A program made the translations under genes and the position numbers. A stretch of DNA of 64,000 nucleotides, from positions 1 through 64,000 of the forward strand of contig NZ_BAABKD010000002.1 in assembly GCF_039543645.1 (NCBI RefSeq), written 5' to 3'. The notes below the pieces were generated by a model. That model was not told the DNA's origin, did no database searches, and saw only the letters and a program-made list of their open reading frames with translations. Below, piece after piece: positions 50,702-60,072 of the stretch. Numbering within the stretch: the stretch's first letter is position 1; the number at the start of each line of letters is the position of its first letter. Source of the stretch: Paenalcaligenes hermetiae. Lineage in GTDB: Bacteria; Pseudomonadota; Gammaproteobacteria; Burkholderiales; Burkholderiaceae_B.

Positions 50702-51906
50702 GCGGCGTATCGACGTAGACGCAAAGCAAATTGCTCTAGGCTATCGATACCGCTTTGCTGGGCGCGCTGTACCCAAGCACGTAGGTCAGCAAGTAGCTGC
50801 TCGCTGGTTGCGCTGGAGCTTTCCCAAAGCCGTGCTAGCTCGACTTGCATTTGTACTACAGTAGAAAGCTTACCGTCTTCATTTAAGACTTTTTGCAGTT
50901 GGGCGCGCTGCTCTTCGTCTAAGACCTCATCCCCACGCCCGATCCAGTCTTTACAACGCTTAAGCAAAGAAAGCTGACTATGATCGTCTTTGTGTTTTAA
51001 GCGAGCAATTTCCTCGGATGCCGCTTGACGAATGACATCTGCATAACGCGCTAAGATTTCATAGCGGTGAGTAATAACGCCCTGCAAAGTATCCAAATTG
51101 ATATCGGCGGTTGCCGCTTTGCTTACTGGCTCTAGGCGTAATTTCGGAGCAACCTTTTTGACCGTAGCAAGTTTAAAAAAGCGCAAAATGCTGATATATA
51201 CCCAACCCAAATCAAATTCGTACCACTTGCTGGAGAATTTAGCAGAGGTCCCATAGGCATGATGGTTATTGTGGAGTTCTTCGCCCCCAATAATGATGCC
51301 GATAGGAAATACGTTAGTGCTTGTGTCAGGGCTAGCGAAATTACGGTAGCCAATTGCATGACCTACTCCATTAACTACCCCAGCCGCCCAGAAAGGAATC
51401 CAAGCCATCTGTACCGCCCAAACCGCCAAACCAACTAGACCAAATAAAGCCAGGTCAATGCCAAGCATAATTAAAATGCCAAGCAAGTTATGTTTGGAGT
51501 AAAGATTACGCTCTAACCAATCATCGGGCGTGCCATGACCGAATCGTTTCAGGGTTTCCTCGTTTTTCGCTTCCTCTCGGTAGAGTTCAGCGCCACGGAA
51601 AAACACCATACCTAAACCAAAAACCACAGGTGAATGCGGATCGCCCTCGCGCTCGCAGCGGGCATGGTGTTTACGGTGAATGGCAACCCACTCTTTGGTG
51701 ATCATGCCGGTTGTTAGCCATAACCAGAAGCGAAAAAAGTGCATGACGGCAGGATGTAAATCCAAGCCCCGGTGTGCCTGACTACGGTGTAAAAACAACG
51801 TAACGGAAATAATAGTGACGTGCGTAACAGCCAAAGTGAACAAAACAATTTGCCACCATGACCATTGCATTAGCCCGCCAGCGAGAAAATTAAGTATATT
51901 TTGCAT
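50698..51906 (-). CDS. Membrane fatty-acid desaturase
   Basis: A 402-residue di-iron acyl desaturase of the acyl-CoA delta-9 type. Three histidine boxes are present: HRSQAH (40-45), HRKHH (77-81) and EELHNNHHAYG in the second half. Hydrophobic pairs lie at about 15-40, 55-72, 145-170 and 172-195. After about residue 265 there is a soluble helical, charged extension (ITHRYEILARYADVIRQAASEE, LLKRCKDWIGRGDEVLDEEQ) not needed for the core enzyme. It would introduce a double bond to adjust membrane fluidity. Its TGA overlaps the uvrD ATG (ATGA), an odd functional pairing. Start ATG 51906 has only a weak AGGT. Confidence 0.88.
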   Translation of the reverse strand: MQNILNFLAGGLMQWSWWQIVLFTLAVTHVTIISVTLFLHRSQAHRGLDLHPAVMHFFRFWLWLTTGMITKEWVAIHRKHHARCEREGDPHSPVVFGLGMVFFRGAELYREEAKNEETLKRFGHGTPDDWLERNLYSKHNLLGILIMLGIDLALFGLVGLAVWAVQMAWIPFWAAGVVNGVGHAIGYRNFASPDTSTNVFPIGIIIGGEELHNNHHAYGTSAKFSSKWYEFDLGWVYISILRFFKLATVKKVAPKLRLEPVSKAATADINLDTLQGVITHRYEILARYADVIRQAASEEIARLKHKDDHSQLSLLKRCKDWIGRGDEVLDEEQRAQLQKVLNEDGKLSTVVQMQVELARLWESSSATSEQLLADLRAWVQRAQQSGIDSLEQFALRLRRYAA

Positions 51907-51998
51907 AGACCTAGTACAAGTGATCCATGTGAATTACAACAGGGAGGAATCAAAGTTTTAGTTTAGCCAGCTTGAGTCATAAAGTGACTTGAGCCATA

Positions 51999-53333
51999 TC
52001 AAGACGATTCCACTTTACGTTGTAATACGGCCGCAAAAAAACCATCGGTCTGATGATAATCTGGGCGCAGTTCCAAAAAAGGTCCTGATAAATGTAGATC
52101 AGGACTACGTGTGGCTATTATAGGATTAACATCCATAAGCTCAAAGTGGGGGTGTTGTGCCAAAAACCAAGAGACCTGCTCCTGATTCTCTGCTTTTAAC
52201 AAACTACACGTAGCATAAACCAAACGACCGCCGGGTGCGACACATTTTGCAGCCCGTTGCAAAATTTCACGCTGCACCTGTACATAATGCGCAATACTTT
52301 GCTCATGATTGCGCCATTTTAGGTCAGGATTACGTCGTAAAGTCCCTGTCCCACTACACGGTGCATCCACCAATACTCGTTGTGCTTTGCCTTGCAAGCG
52401 TTTCACTCGCGCATCATTGCTTTCATTAATCACCACAGGAACGACGTTTGACAACCCACTGCGTGCAAACCGTGGCTTTGCTCGCGCTAAGCGTGCCGCA
52501 GACGTATCAAATGCATAGAGACGCCCCGTTGAACGCATCAACGCGCCAATCAACAACGTTTTTCCTCCCGCCCCAGCACAAAAATCGATGATCATTTCGC
52601 CCCGTTTGGGCGCTACTAATGCCGCTAAGAGCTGACTACCCTCGTCTTGAACCTCGATTTCCCCTTTTTCGAACTGTGGCCAGTTTGCCAAATAAGGACG
52701 ACCTGCCAAACGAATACCCCAAGGCGAGTAAGGGGTTGGCTGCGGATCAAAACGCGCTGTATCACCGTGTTGTAATTGTGCTAACACCGTTTGGCGATCC
52801 GTTTTTAATGGGTTTACACGTAAATCCAGTGGGGCCTCGGTGTTTAAAGCCTGCGCCAACGATTCCGCATCTGCTAAAGAGGCTATCTGACTAGCTAACC
52901 AATCAGGCAAGCTATAACGCTGCGCAAAAGACATTGGCATCGTATCAAGTGTACGCACATGCTCAAGCCAGAGCTTCTGCTCCGCATCCAGCGCAGGGGC
53001 TAAGTCTTTTTGCCATGTGTTCCCTAGACCTAAAATCGCCAACCGGCGTGTCACCGAACCGGTCCCGCTTTCCGCCAAATAACGATAACGGCGCAAATGA
53101 CGCAAAACATCAAAAACGGCATTAGTGACTTCAGAACGGTCACGTGCGCCCATATGCTTTTGCTTTCTCATCCATTGCGATAACGCCTGATCAGCGGGGT
53201 GCTCCCATTGTAGGATCTGGCCTAAGACCTCGGTGACCTGATCAATACGCCGCTGTTCCATAGACACAGGCGCTTGATGTGCAGATCGTTTCGAAAACGT
53301 GTTTTTTTTACGAGTTGGACGTTGTGTTGTCAT
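51999..53333 (-). CDS. rsmB: 16S rRNA m5C methyltransferase RsmB family
   Basis: A 444-residue NOL1/NOP2/Sun-family enzyme. The N-terminal NusB-like region (IDQVTEVLGQILQ, ARDRSEVTNAVFDVLRHLRRY) is as in RsmB, then the Rossmann domain follows with IIDFCAGAGGKTLLIGALM, DAPCSGTGTLRRNPDLKW and the catalytic VYATCSLLKAENQ. The Arg/Lys-rich N-terminal 25 residues are an extension. It is likely to methylate C967 of 16S rRNA; other cytosines are possible because the subfamily is broad. It lies 15 bp after purN on the same strand. Confidence 0.87.
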   Translation of the reverse strand: MTTQRPTRKKNTFSKRSAHQAPVSMEQRRIDQVTEVLGQILQWEHPADQALSQWMRKQKHMGARDRSEVTNAVFDVLRHLRRYRYLAESGTGSVTRRLAILGLGNTWQKDLAPALDAEQKLWLEHVRTLDTMPMSFAQRYSLPDWLASQIASLADAESLAQALNTEAPLDLRVNPLKTDRQTVLAQLQHGDTARFDPQPTPYSPWGIRLAGRPYLANWPQFEKGEIEVQDEGSQLLAALVAPKRGEMIIDFCAGAGGKTLLIGALMRSTGRLYAFDTSAARLARAKPRFARSGLSNVVPVVINESNDARVKRLQGKAQRVLVDAPCSGTGTLRRNPDLKWRNHEQSIAHYVQVQREILQRAAKCVAPGGRLVYATCSLLKAENQEQVSWFLAQHPHFELMDVNPIIATRSPDLHLSGPFLELRPDYHQTDGFFAAVLQRKVESS

Positions 53334-53348
53334 AGTTTTATTTAAAAG

Positions 53349-53999
53349 TTAAGCCACAAAGGCACGATGTGGCTGATCAGAAACCTGAACCCGTCCATTA
53401 GGTAATAATCGAACGCGACCCTCAGCTAGCCACTCTACTACTTGGTTATAAACATGGTGCTCTATAGGTAACAATCGCTCAGCCAAGCGCTCTGCCGTGT
53501 CATCATGGTGTACAGGCACAATCCCTTGGGCGATAATAGGCCCATGGTCTAACACTGGAGTCACAAAATGCACGGTGCAACCATGCCATTGTAACTCAGC
53601 ATCAATGGCTTGCTGATGCGTATGCAACCCCGGAAACAAAGGCAACAAAGAAGGATGGATGTTAATCAAACGTCCTTCAAACTGCTGTACGAACTCTGGC
53701 GTTAAAATCCGCATAAACCCAGCAAGTAATACATAGTCAGGTTCATACTGATGAATGACCTGCGCCAGTTTTTTATCAAATTGCTGGCGGTCAGCAAACC
53801 GTTTATGCTCTACAATTTCAGTCACAAGGCCTTGGTCTTTAGCCCACTGGATGCCCTGAGCATCGGCCTTATTGGCGATCACCGCTACCACTTCCGCAGG
53901 AAGCGGTTTGCTTTTTATCGTCTCTACTATGGATTGCATATTCGAACCACGCCCTGATATTAAAATAACCAGGCGGCATTTTTTATTCGATTCCGTCAA
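53349..53999 (-). CDS. purN: Phosphoribosylglycinamide formyltransferase PurN
   Basis: Folate-dependent GART transformylase, third step of purine synthesis (GAR + 10-formyl-THF). The protein is 216 residues (E. coli 212). The N-terminal VILISGRGSNMQSIVE is the phosphate-binding loop, the catalytic Asn-His is in INIHPSLLPLFPGLHTH, and the catalytic Asp is in TPVLDHGPIIAQ. The start is a TTG at 53999, with GGAG seven bases upstream; no ATG or GTG exists before the conserved strand. It is divergent from ribF across only 41 bp, so the two promoters must overlap or intrude on coding sequence. Confidence 0.95.
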   Translation of the reverse strand: MTESNKKCRLVILISGRGSNMQSIVETIKSKPLPAEVVAVIANKADAQGIQWAKDQGLVTEIVEHKRFADRQQFDKKLAQVIHQYEPDYVLLAGFMRILTPEFVQQFEGRLINIHPSLLPLFPGLHTHQQAIDAELQWHGCTVHFVTPVLDHGPIIAQGIVPVHHDDTAERLAERLLPIEHHVYNQVVEWLAEGRVRLLPNGRVQVSDQPHRAFVA

Positions 54000-54040
54000 T
54001 TTTTTGCTCCAACGTATTCAAGACAAGAGTCAACTTGCCC

Positions 54041-55006
54041 GTGAAATCTACCTTTACTATTTATCGCTCTTTACCGCGCTTTGACACTCAGGCGGCGAGT
54101 GCCGTTACCATCGGCAACTTTGATGGGGTTCACCTGGGTCACCAAGCCATTTTGCAACGTTTACGACAAGAGGCTGCCGCGCGCCAACTGCTATCAACCG
54201 TGGTGACTTTTAGCCCACATCCGCGCGCCTATTTTGCCGAGCGAGCGAATCGCCCTGAATTGTACCCTGCCCAGATCAATCCCCTAAGAGATAAATTACA
54301 AGCTCTTGCTCATCACGGGGCACAACAAATTGTCTTACAACGCTTTAACCAAGATTTTGCTTCATTACCGGCCGAGGTATTTGTACATGAGCTTTTAGTA
54401 CAGGGCCTAAATACCAAGTGGCTGCTGGTGGGTAAAGACTTCAAATTCGGGCATCAGCGCCAAGGTGATATTGAGCTATTGCGAAAGGCCGGTGCCCTGT
54501 ATGGTTTTCAAGTAGAAACGATAGATGATGTGCCCTCGCCCGAGGGGCAGCGCATCTCAAGCTCCAGCATACGCACCGCACTAGCCAAAGGACAATTAGA
54601 ACGTGTAAAGCAGTCTTTGGGCCACCCTTTCCGTATCAGTGGGCATGTGGTGCATGGACAAAAACTGGGGCGTACGATTGGTTATCCCACGCTTAATATC
54701 CCAGTACCAGCACGTTGCGCTGCCCGTTCTGGTGTATATATAGTAAAGTTATACGGTTTAGGCGAGCAGCCTTTACCTGGTATTGCTAGTTTAGGCGTAC
54801 GCCCTACCGTCATGGACGCGGGTAAGCTGTTGCTAGAAGTACATATTTTAGACCGTGTTGTAAACGCTTACGGTAAACTAGTAAAAGTTGAGTTTCTACA
54901 GTTTGTACGAAACGAAGAAAAATTCCCTGATCTACAGACAATGATGGCTGCTATCGACAACGATGCTAGCAGCGCTCGTGAGTATTTTGCCTCCCATGGA
55001 CTATAA
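54041..55006 (+). CDS. ribF: Bifunctional riboflavin kinase / FAD synthetase
   Basis: Makes FMN and then FAD. The protein is about 321 residues. The N-terminal adenylyltransferase domain has VTIGNFDGVHLGHQAIL and the ISSSSIRTALAKGQ motif. The C-terminal flavokinase domain has GQKLGRTIGYPTLNI, where the PTLN Thr binds metal-ATP, and the catalytic Glu in LLLEVHIL. I use GTG 54041; a TTG at 54035 adds two residues and cannot be excluded. Its 3' end overlaps ileS by 11 bp. The ribF-ileS-lspA order is widely conserved. Confidence 0.93.
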   Translation: MKSTFTIYRSLPRFDTQAASAVTIGNFDGVHLGHQAILQRLRQEAAARQLLSTVVTFSPHPRAYFAERANRPELYPAQINPLRDKLQALAHHGAQQIVLQRFNQDFASLPAEVFVHELLVQGLNTKWLLVGKDFKFGHQRQGDIELLRKAGALYGFQVETIDDVPSPEGQRISSSSIRTALAKGQLERVKQSLGHPFRISGHVVHGQKLGRTIGYPTLNIPVPARCAARSGVYIVKLYGLGEQPLPGIASLGVRPTVMDAGKLLLEVHILDRVVNAYGKLVKVEFLQFVRNEEKFPDLQTMMAAIDNDASSAREYFASHGL

Positions 55007-57836
55007 AAACACTTTAAACCTACCCGAATCCCCTTTTCCAATGCGTGGTAACTTAGCCAAACGCGAACCCACTTGGGTGAAAGAATGGCAAGAAAAAAAG
55101 GTATATGCCGCTATCCGCGCCGCCAGTAAAGGCCGCCCAAAATTTGTTTTGCATGATGGCCCTCCCTATGCCAACGGCTCCATTCATATTGGCCATGCGG
55201 TCAACAAAGTACTCAAAGACATTATCGTAAAAAGCCGTAATATGGCTGGTTACGACGCACAGTATGTGCCGGGCTGGGATTGTCATGGGATGCCCATTGA
55301 AGTCCAAATCGAAAAACTCTACGGCAAAAACCTTCCCGTCAAAGAGGTCCAAGCCAAAGCCCGTGCGTATGCTGCAGAACAAATCAATAGTCAGCGTGAG
55401 GACTTTATCCGTTTGGGTGTACTTGGCGAATGGGATAACCCCTATCTCACCATGAACTACAGCAACGAAGCCGATGAGCTGCGTGTGCTGGGTCGCATCA
55501 TGGAAAAAGGCTTTGTTTTCCGCGGTCTCAAACCCGTTAATTGGTGTTTTGACTGTAGATCGGCTTTAGCCGAAGCCGAAGTGGAGTACGCCGATCGTAC
55601 AGATCCCTCCATTCACGTCGCTTTTCCTTTTGCCGAAAAAGAAAAAATCGCAGCCGCTTTTGGGCTCGATCAGGTTGAGGATGGCGCTATTGTTATCTGG
55701 ACCACAACTCCTTGGACAATCCCAGCTAACCAAGCGCTCAATATCCACCCCGAGTTCGACTATGCCTTAGTTCGTTTAGCTCAACCCCGCGCTACTGGCA
55801 CGATGCTCATTCTGGCCAAAGACCTCGTAGAAAAATGCCTAGAGGAATGGGGCTTAAGCGGAGAAATAGTGGCTAGTACCGCTGGAGCAAACTTAGAGCT
55901 CATTCACTTCCACCATCCTCTCGCCCAAGCTGATGCTGGCTATGATCGCGTCGCGCCCGTTTATCTGGCTGACTATGTAACCCTTGACTCGGGTACTGGT
56001 GTTGTACACTCTGCACCGGCTTATGGGGTAGAAGACTTCATGTCTTGCAAAGCCCATGGCTTAATCGACGATGAGATGCTAACCCCAGTAATGGCTAATG
56101 GTGTTTACGCTGATAGCCTTCCCTTATTTGGGGGACAGTTCATCTTTAAAGCCAACCCCCATATTGTGCAAGCCCTCGATGAAGCAGGCACATTATTAAA
56201 AGTAGAAAATCACCAGCATAGCTATATGCACTGCTGGCGCCACAAAACGCCCATTATCTATCGTGCTACCAGCCAGTGGTTTGCCGGTATGGATGTAGAA
56301 AACAGCACAGGGCGCACTCTGCGTGACATGGCACTCGAAGCCGTGGAAAACACAGCTTTTTACCCTTCTTGGGGTCGGGCTCGCTTACACGCCATGATTG
56401 CCAACCGCCCCGACTGGACCCTATCGCGTCAACGACAATGGGGGGTTCCGATGGCGTTTTTTGTACATAAAGAAACCGGTGAGCTACACCCCCGTACTCC
56501 TGAGCTCATTGAGCTCGTGGCCCAACGTATTGAAAAAGAGGGCTTAGAGGCTTGGCAAAACATCGAGCCGGCGGACTTATTGGGCGACGAAGCCGACCAA
56601 TACGAAAAAAACACAGACACACTCGATGTGTGGTTTGACTCAGGCACGACGCATGCTACGGTACTTGGTGGGCATAATGACCCCCAAATCAAAGGTTCCC
56701 ATGCGGATGAACTGACCTGGCCGGCGGACTTATACCTAGAAGGCTCAGACCAGCACCGTGGTTGGTTCCACTCATCTTTACTCACTGGCTGCATGATGTA
56801 CGGCCGGGCCCCCTACAAAGCGCTACTTACCCATGGTTTTGTCGTTGATGGCAAAGGCCGCAAAATGAGTAAGTCGGTGGGCAACGTAATGGTTCCCCAG
56901 GAAATCGCAGACACCTTAGGTGCGGAAATTTTACGTTTATGGACAGCCGCCACAGACTACTCGGGTGAGCTTTCTATTTCTGACGAGATTCTCAAACGTG
57001 TCGTCGAGGCCTATCGTCGTATTCGCAATACTTTAAAATTCCTTTTAGGCAATATTGTCGACTTTGACATCGAAAAAGATGGGATTGCTATTGACCGTTT
57101 ACTAGACATCGATCGATATGCTTTAGGCATGACCGCTCAAATGCAAGCACAGGCGTTAAAGCATTACGAGGTCTACGAGTTCCATCCCATTGTGGCGCGT
57201 TTGCAAACTTTCTGTTCAGAAGACTTAGGTGCGTTTTATTTAGACATCCTCAAAGACCGTCTCTATACTACCCAACCTAACAGCTATGCCCGTCGCTCTG
57301 CGCAAACGGCGCTCTATCACATCACTCACGCCCTTCTCAAGCTCATGGCGCCGATTCTATCGTTTACGGCAGAAGAGGCCTGGAAAGATATGCATGTGGG
57401 TAAAGAGCAACCGCTAACCATTTTCACCGAGCTTTTCCATGACATTCCATTGGCGCAAGACAATGCCTCACTGCAAGCACAATGGGATCGTATCCGCGAT
57501 ATCCGTGCTGAAGTCATGCGTCAAATCGAAGCCGTGCGCAGTGCTGGGCAAATTGGGTCCTCCTTGGCAGCTGAGGTCGACATTTACGCCAATGGCGAAG
57601 ACTATGCCCTATTGTCGCAGCTCGCTGACGATCTACGCTTTGTCTTGCTTGTATCACGTGCCACAGTACATAATGGCGACAGCTTGCGTATCGAGGTCAC
57701 ACCTACCACTGCACAAAAATGTGACCGTTGCTGGCACCACAGCCATGATGTGGGGCAAAGTACACAGCATCCCACTTTATGTGGGCGCTGCGTGACAAAC
57801 CTAGAAGGTCCAGGCGAAGTCCGTGAGCACGCTTAA
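54996..57836 (+). CDS. ileS: Isoleucyl-tRNA synthetase
   Basis: Class I synthetase charging tRNA-Ile. The protein is 946 residues (E. coli 938). The HIGH motif is at 64-67 in PYANGSIHIGHAVNK, the CP1 editing domain includes VIWTTTPWTIPANQA, and GRKMSKSVGN is the KMSKS loop. The C-terminal zinc knuckle has CDRCWHH and LCGRC. This is the bacterial type that is sensitive to mupirocin. ATG 54996 (MDYKNTLNLPESPFPM) lies inside the ribF end; the longer frame has a non-family N-terminus. Confidence 0.97.
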   Translation: MDYKNTLNLPESPFPMRGNLAKREPTWVKEWQEKKVYAAIRAASKGRPKFVLHDGPPYANGSIHIGHAVNKVLKDIIVKSRNMAGYDAQYVPGWDCHGMPIEVQIEKLYGKNLPVKEVQAKARAYAAEQINSQREDFIRLGVLGEWDNPYLTMNYSNEADELRVLGRIMEKGFVFRGLKPVNWCFDCRSALAEAEVEYADRTDPSIHVAFPFAEKEKIAAAFGLDQVEDGAIVIWTTTPWTIPANQALNIHPEFDYALVRLAQPRATGTMLILAKDLVEKCLEEWGLSGEIVASTAGANLELIHFHHPLAQADAGYDRVAPVYLADYVTLDSGTGVVHSAPAYGVEDFMSCKAHGLIDDEMLTPVMANGVYADSLPLFGGQFIFKANPHIVQALDEAGTLLKVENHQHSYMHCWRHKTPIIYRATSQWFAGMDVENSTGRTLRDMALEAVENTAFYPSWGRARLHAMIANRPDWTLSRQRQWGVPMAFFVHKETGELHPRTPELIELVAQRIEKEGLEAWQNIEPADLLGDEADQYEKNTDTLDVWFDSGTTHATVLGGHNDPQIKGSHADELTWPADLYLEGSDQHRGWFHSSLLTGCMMYGRAPYKALLTHGFVVDGKGRKMSKSVGNVMVPQEIADTLGAEILRLWTAATDYSGELSISDEILKRVVEAYRRIRNTLKFLLGNIVDFDIEKDGIAIDRLLDIDRYALGMTAQMQAQALKHYEVYEFHPIVARLQTFCSEDLGAFYLDILKDRLYTTQPNSYARRSAQTALYHITHALLKLMAPILSFTAEEAWKDMHVGKEQPLTIFTELFHDIPLAQDNASLQAQWDRIRDIRAEVMRQIEAVRSAGQIGSSLAAEVDIYANGEDYALLSQLADDLRFVLLVSRATVHNGDSLRIEVTPTTAQKCDRCWHHSHDVGQSTQHPTLCGRCVTNLEGPGEVREHA

Positions 57837-58374
57837 GCCCTCTTCCGCCCCCAAAGCCCCAACCCCCCGTTGGGGCTTTATCGCTTGGCTTTTTATTGCC
57901 TTAGCTATTATCGTGGTTGATCAGCTGAGCAAATACTATTTTGACAGCCAATTGAACTATGCTGAGCGTTGGAGCGTGCTCCCCTTTTTCGACTTCACTC
58001 TGCTTTACAACCCCGGAGCCGCTTTTAGCTTTTTAGCCGATGGGGCCGGCTGGCAGCGCTGGTTCTTTACAGGGGTAGCCTTTGTTGCCACCGTACTGAT
58101 CATACAGATGTTACGCAAACAGCCACATCAAACACGATTTTGTCTAGCACTCAGCCTGATTTTAGGGGGAGCTTTAGGCAATGTCATTGATCGCCTCTGG
58201 CATGCTCACGTTATCGATTTTCTTTTATTTTATTGGCGCGATTGGTATTTTCCCGCTTTTAATGTGGCTGACATCGCTATCACCTGTGGCGCCATTTTGT
58301 TAATACTTGACGAGCTCATTCGTTTGCGTCAGCAGAAAAAAGCAAAGGAATCCCATGCAAGCCTTAGCAAATAA
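57823..58374 (+). CDS. lspA: Lipoprotein signal peptidase
   Basis: Aspartyl protease in the inner membrane that removes signal peptides from prolipoproteins, upstream of the Lol sorting system encoded at 17357-19310. The protein is 183 residues. Four transmembrane helices include WLFIALAIIVVDQLSKYYF and FCLALSLILGGALGNVIDRL. The catalytic aspartates are in GNVIDRLWH and FNVADIAIT. A Pro/Lys-rich N-terminal extension of about 17 residues precedes the first helix. GTG 57823 overlaps ileS by 14 bp, in line with tight coupling. Confidence 0.94.
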   Translation: MSTLKPSSAPKAPTPRWGFIAWLFIALAIIVVDQLSKYYFDSQLNYAERWSVLPFFDFTLLYNPGAAFSFLADGAGWQRWFFTGVAFVATVLIIQMLRKQPHQTRFCLALSLILGGALGNVIDRLWHAHVIDFLLFYWRDWYFPAFNVADIAITCGAILLILDELIRLRQQKKAKESHASLSK

Positions 58375-59551
58375 ACGCATTATTCTCGGCTTAACGGGCG
58401 GCATCGCCTGTTATAAAAGCGCAGAGTTTTTACGTCGCGCCCAAGATCAAGGCGCCACCTTTGACGTAGTAATGACAGCCGGCGCTCAGCAGTTTATTAC
58501 GCCAATGACTTTTCAAGCCTTATCAGGGCGCCCCGTCCACACGGATTTATGGGATAATCGCAGCGCAGATAATATGGCTCATATCCATCTTAGCCGTGAC
58601 GCCGATGCCATATTGATTGCCCCTGCCAGCACAAATTTTATTGCTCGCTTAGCGCAAGGCTTAGCGGATGATCTGCTCAGCACCCTTTGTGTAGCCCGCG
58701 GTGACTGCCCTCTTATTATTGCTCCAGCAATGAATAAGGAAATGTGGGCTCACCCCGCCACGCAACGCAATATTGCCCAGCTCAAAGCCGATGGCGTGCA
58801 TGTGATTGGGCCTGGCTCAGGGGATCAAGCATGTGGCGAAATTGGCGATGGACGTATGCTAGAGCCGATGCAGATCTTGGCAGAGCTGATCGCTTTTTTC
58901 CAACCCAAATCACTGGCTGGTAAGCGCGTGCTTATTACCGCAGGTCCTACCGCTGAACCCATTGACCCGATTCGTACGATTACTAACCGCTCTTCAGGAA
59001 AAATGGGCTATGCAATTGCCGAAGCCGCTTATCAAGCCGGCGCCGAAGTCCATTTAGTCTCTGGCCCGGTTCGCCTAGAGGCTCCCTATGGCACCAAACG
59101 ACAATGGGTGCAAAGCGCACGTGAAATGCATGCGACCGTCATGAATCTAGCACCCAATATGGATGTCTTCATTAGTGTGGCGGCAGTGGCAGACTGGTAC
59201 GTCACCAATGCAAGCCAGCATAAAATCAAAAAAAATGCTGAACAAAACGCCCCTATGCTAGAGTTTGCTCCCAATCCAGATATTTTGGCCGATGTTGCTG
59301 CCTTACCTCAAGCTCAACGCCCTTTTTGCGTAGGGTTTGCCGCTGAAACAGAAAAGCTTATCGAGCATGCTCAAGCCAAACGTTTACGCAAAGGCGTACC
59401 CTTATTAGTGGGCAACTTAGCCCAACAGGCTATGGATGCCGATGATACGCAACTGATGATTTTTGATGAGTCTGGACATCAACAATGGCCAGCCCAAAGC
59501 AAACAAAAGGCTGCCCAACAACTCGTCCAACATATTGCCCGCTACTTATAA
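58355..59551 (+). CDS. coaBC: Phosphopantothenoylcysteine decarboxylase / synthase
   Basis: Two consecutive steps of coenzyme A synthesis. The protein is 398 residues (E. coli 406). The N-terminal CoaC flavoprotein domain has GGIACYKSAE, catalytic His76 (DNMAHIHLSR), the substrate clamp PAMNKEMW at 124-131 and Cys160 in DQACGEIGDGRM. The C-terminal CoaB domain has ITAGPTAEPIDPIR, TNRSSGKMGYAIAEAA and the lysine pair in KIKKNAE. ATG 58355 has AAGGAA upstream and overlaps lspA by 20 bp. Confidence 0.95.
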   Translation: MQALANKRIILGLTGGIACYKSAEFLRRAQDQGATFDVVMTAGAQQFITPMTFQALSGRPVHTDLWDNRSADNMAHIHLSRDADAILIAPASTNFIARLAQGLADDLLSTLCVARGDCPLIIAPAMNKEMWAHPATQRNIAQLKADGVHVIGPGSGDQACGEIGDGRMLEPMQILAELIAFFQPKSLAGKRVLITAGPTAEPIDPIRTITNRSSGKMGYAIAEAAYQAGAEVHLVSGPVRLEAPYGTKRQWVQSAREMHATVMNLAPNMDVFISVAAVADWYVTNASQHKIKKNAEQNAPMLEFAPNPDILADVAALPQAQRPFCVGFAAETEKLIEHAQAKRLRKGVPLLVGNLAQQAMDADDTQLMIFDESGHQQWPAQSKQKAAQQLVQHIARYL

Positions 59552-59568
59552 TCTGTTCCTCTTTCTCT

Positions 59569-60018
59569 ATGAAAAGCATTGCTATTAAAATTTTAGATCA
59601 ACGCGTTACCACCCTACCCGAATACGCCACCCCTGGCTCAGCAGGCTTAGATTTACGCGCTTGTATTGATGCTCCCCTTACACTGGAGCCAGGGCAAACC
59701 CAATTCATCCCCACGGGGATTGCGATGCATATCGGGGACCCCAACTATGCAGCCATGATTCTTCCCCGATCTGGCTTGGGCCATAAACACGGTATTGTAT
59801 TAGGCAACTTAGTGGGATTAATCGATTCCGATTATCAGGGTCCACTTATGGTATCTATGTGGAATCGTGGTGATGCGCCTTTTGTGATTGAACCGATGGA
59901 GCGCATTGCGCAAATGGTTATTGTTCCTGTGATGCAACCCCGCTTCCATATCGTCGAATCGTTTGAGAGCGAATCCGAGCGCGGCACCGGCGGTTTTGGT
60001 AGCACGGGAACCAATTAA
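59569..60018 (+). CDS. dut: dUTP pyrophosphatase
   Basis: Trimeric enzyme that hydrolyses dUTP to dUMP, keeping uracil out of DNA and feeding thymidylate synthesis. The protein is 149 residues (E. coli 151). The five conserved motifs include GSAGLDLRA, PRSGLGHKHGIV, GNLVGLIDSDYQG, ERIAQMVI and the flexible C-terminal RGTGGFGSTG. The ATG at 59569 (MKSIAIKILDQRV) is 17 bp past coaBC and has no evident ribosome site. coaBC-dut adjacency is very common. It is the last gene of the operon before a strong terminator. Confidence 0.96.
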   Translation: MKSIAIKILDQRVTTLPEYATPGSAGLDLRACIDAPLTLEPGQTQFIPTGIAMHIGDPNYAAMILPRSGLGHKHGIVLGNLVGLIDSDYQGPLMVSMWNRGDAPFVIEPMERIAQMVIVPVMQPRFHIVESFESESERGTGGFGSTGTN

Positions 60019-60035
60019 AATCACTCTACTTTGCA

Positions 60036-60064
60036 AAAAACCCCAGCGTTAAGCTGGGGTTTTT
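60036..60064. terminator. Bidirectional terminator between dut and clpA
   Basis: A 12-bp stem with A5/T5 outer arms and CCCCAGC/GCTGGGG core, GTTAA loop. It gives T-runs both ways for convergent dut and clpA. Confidence 0.92.
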
Positions 60065-60072
60065 GTCTTTGG

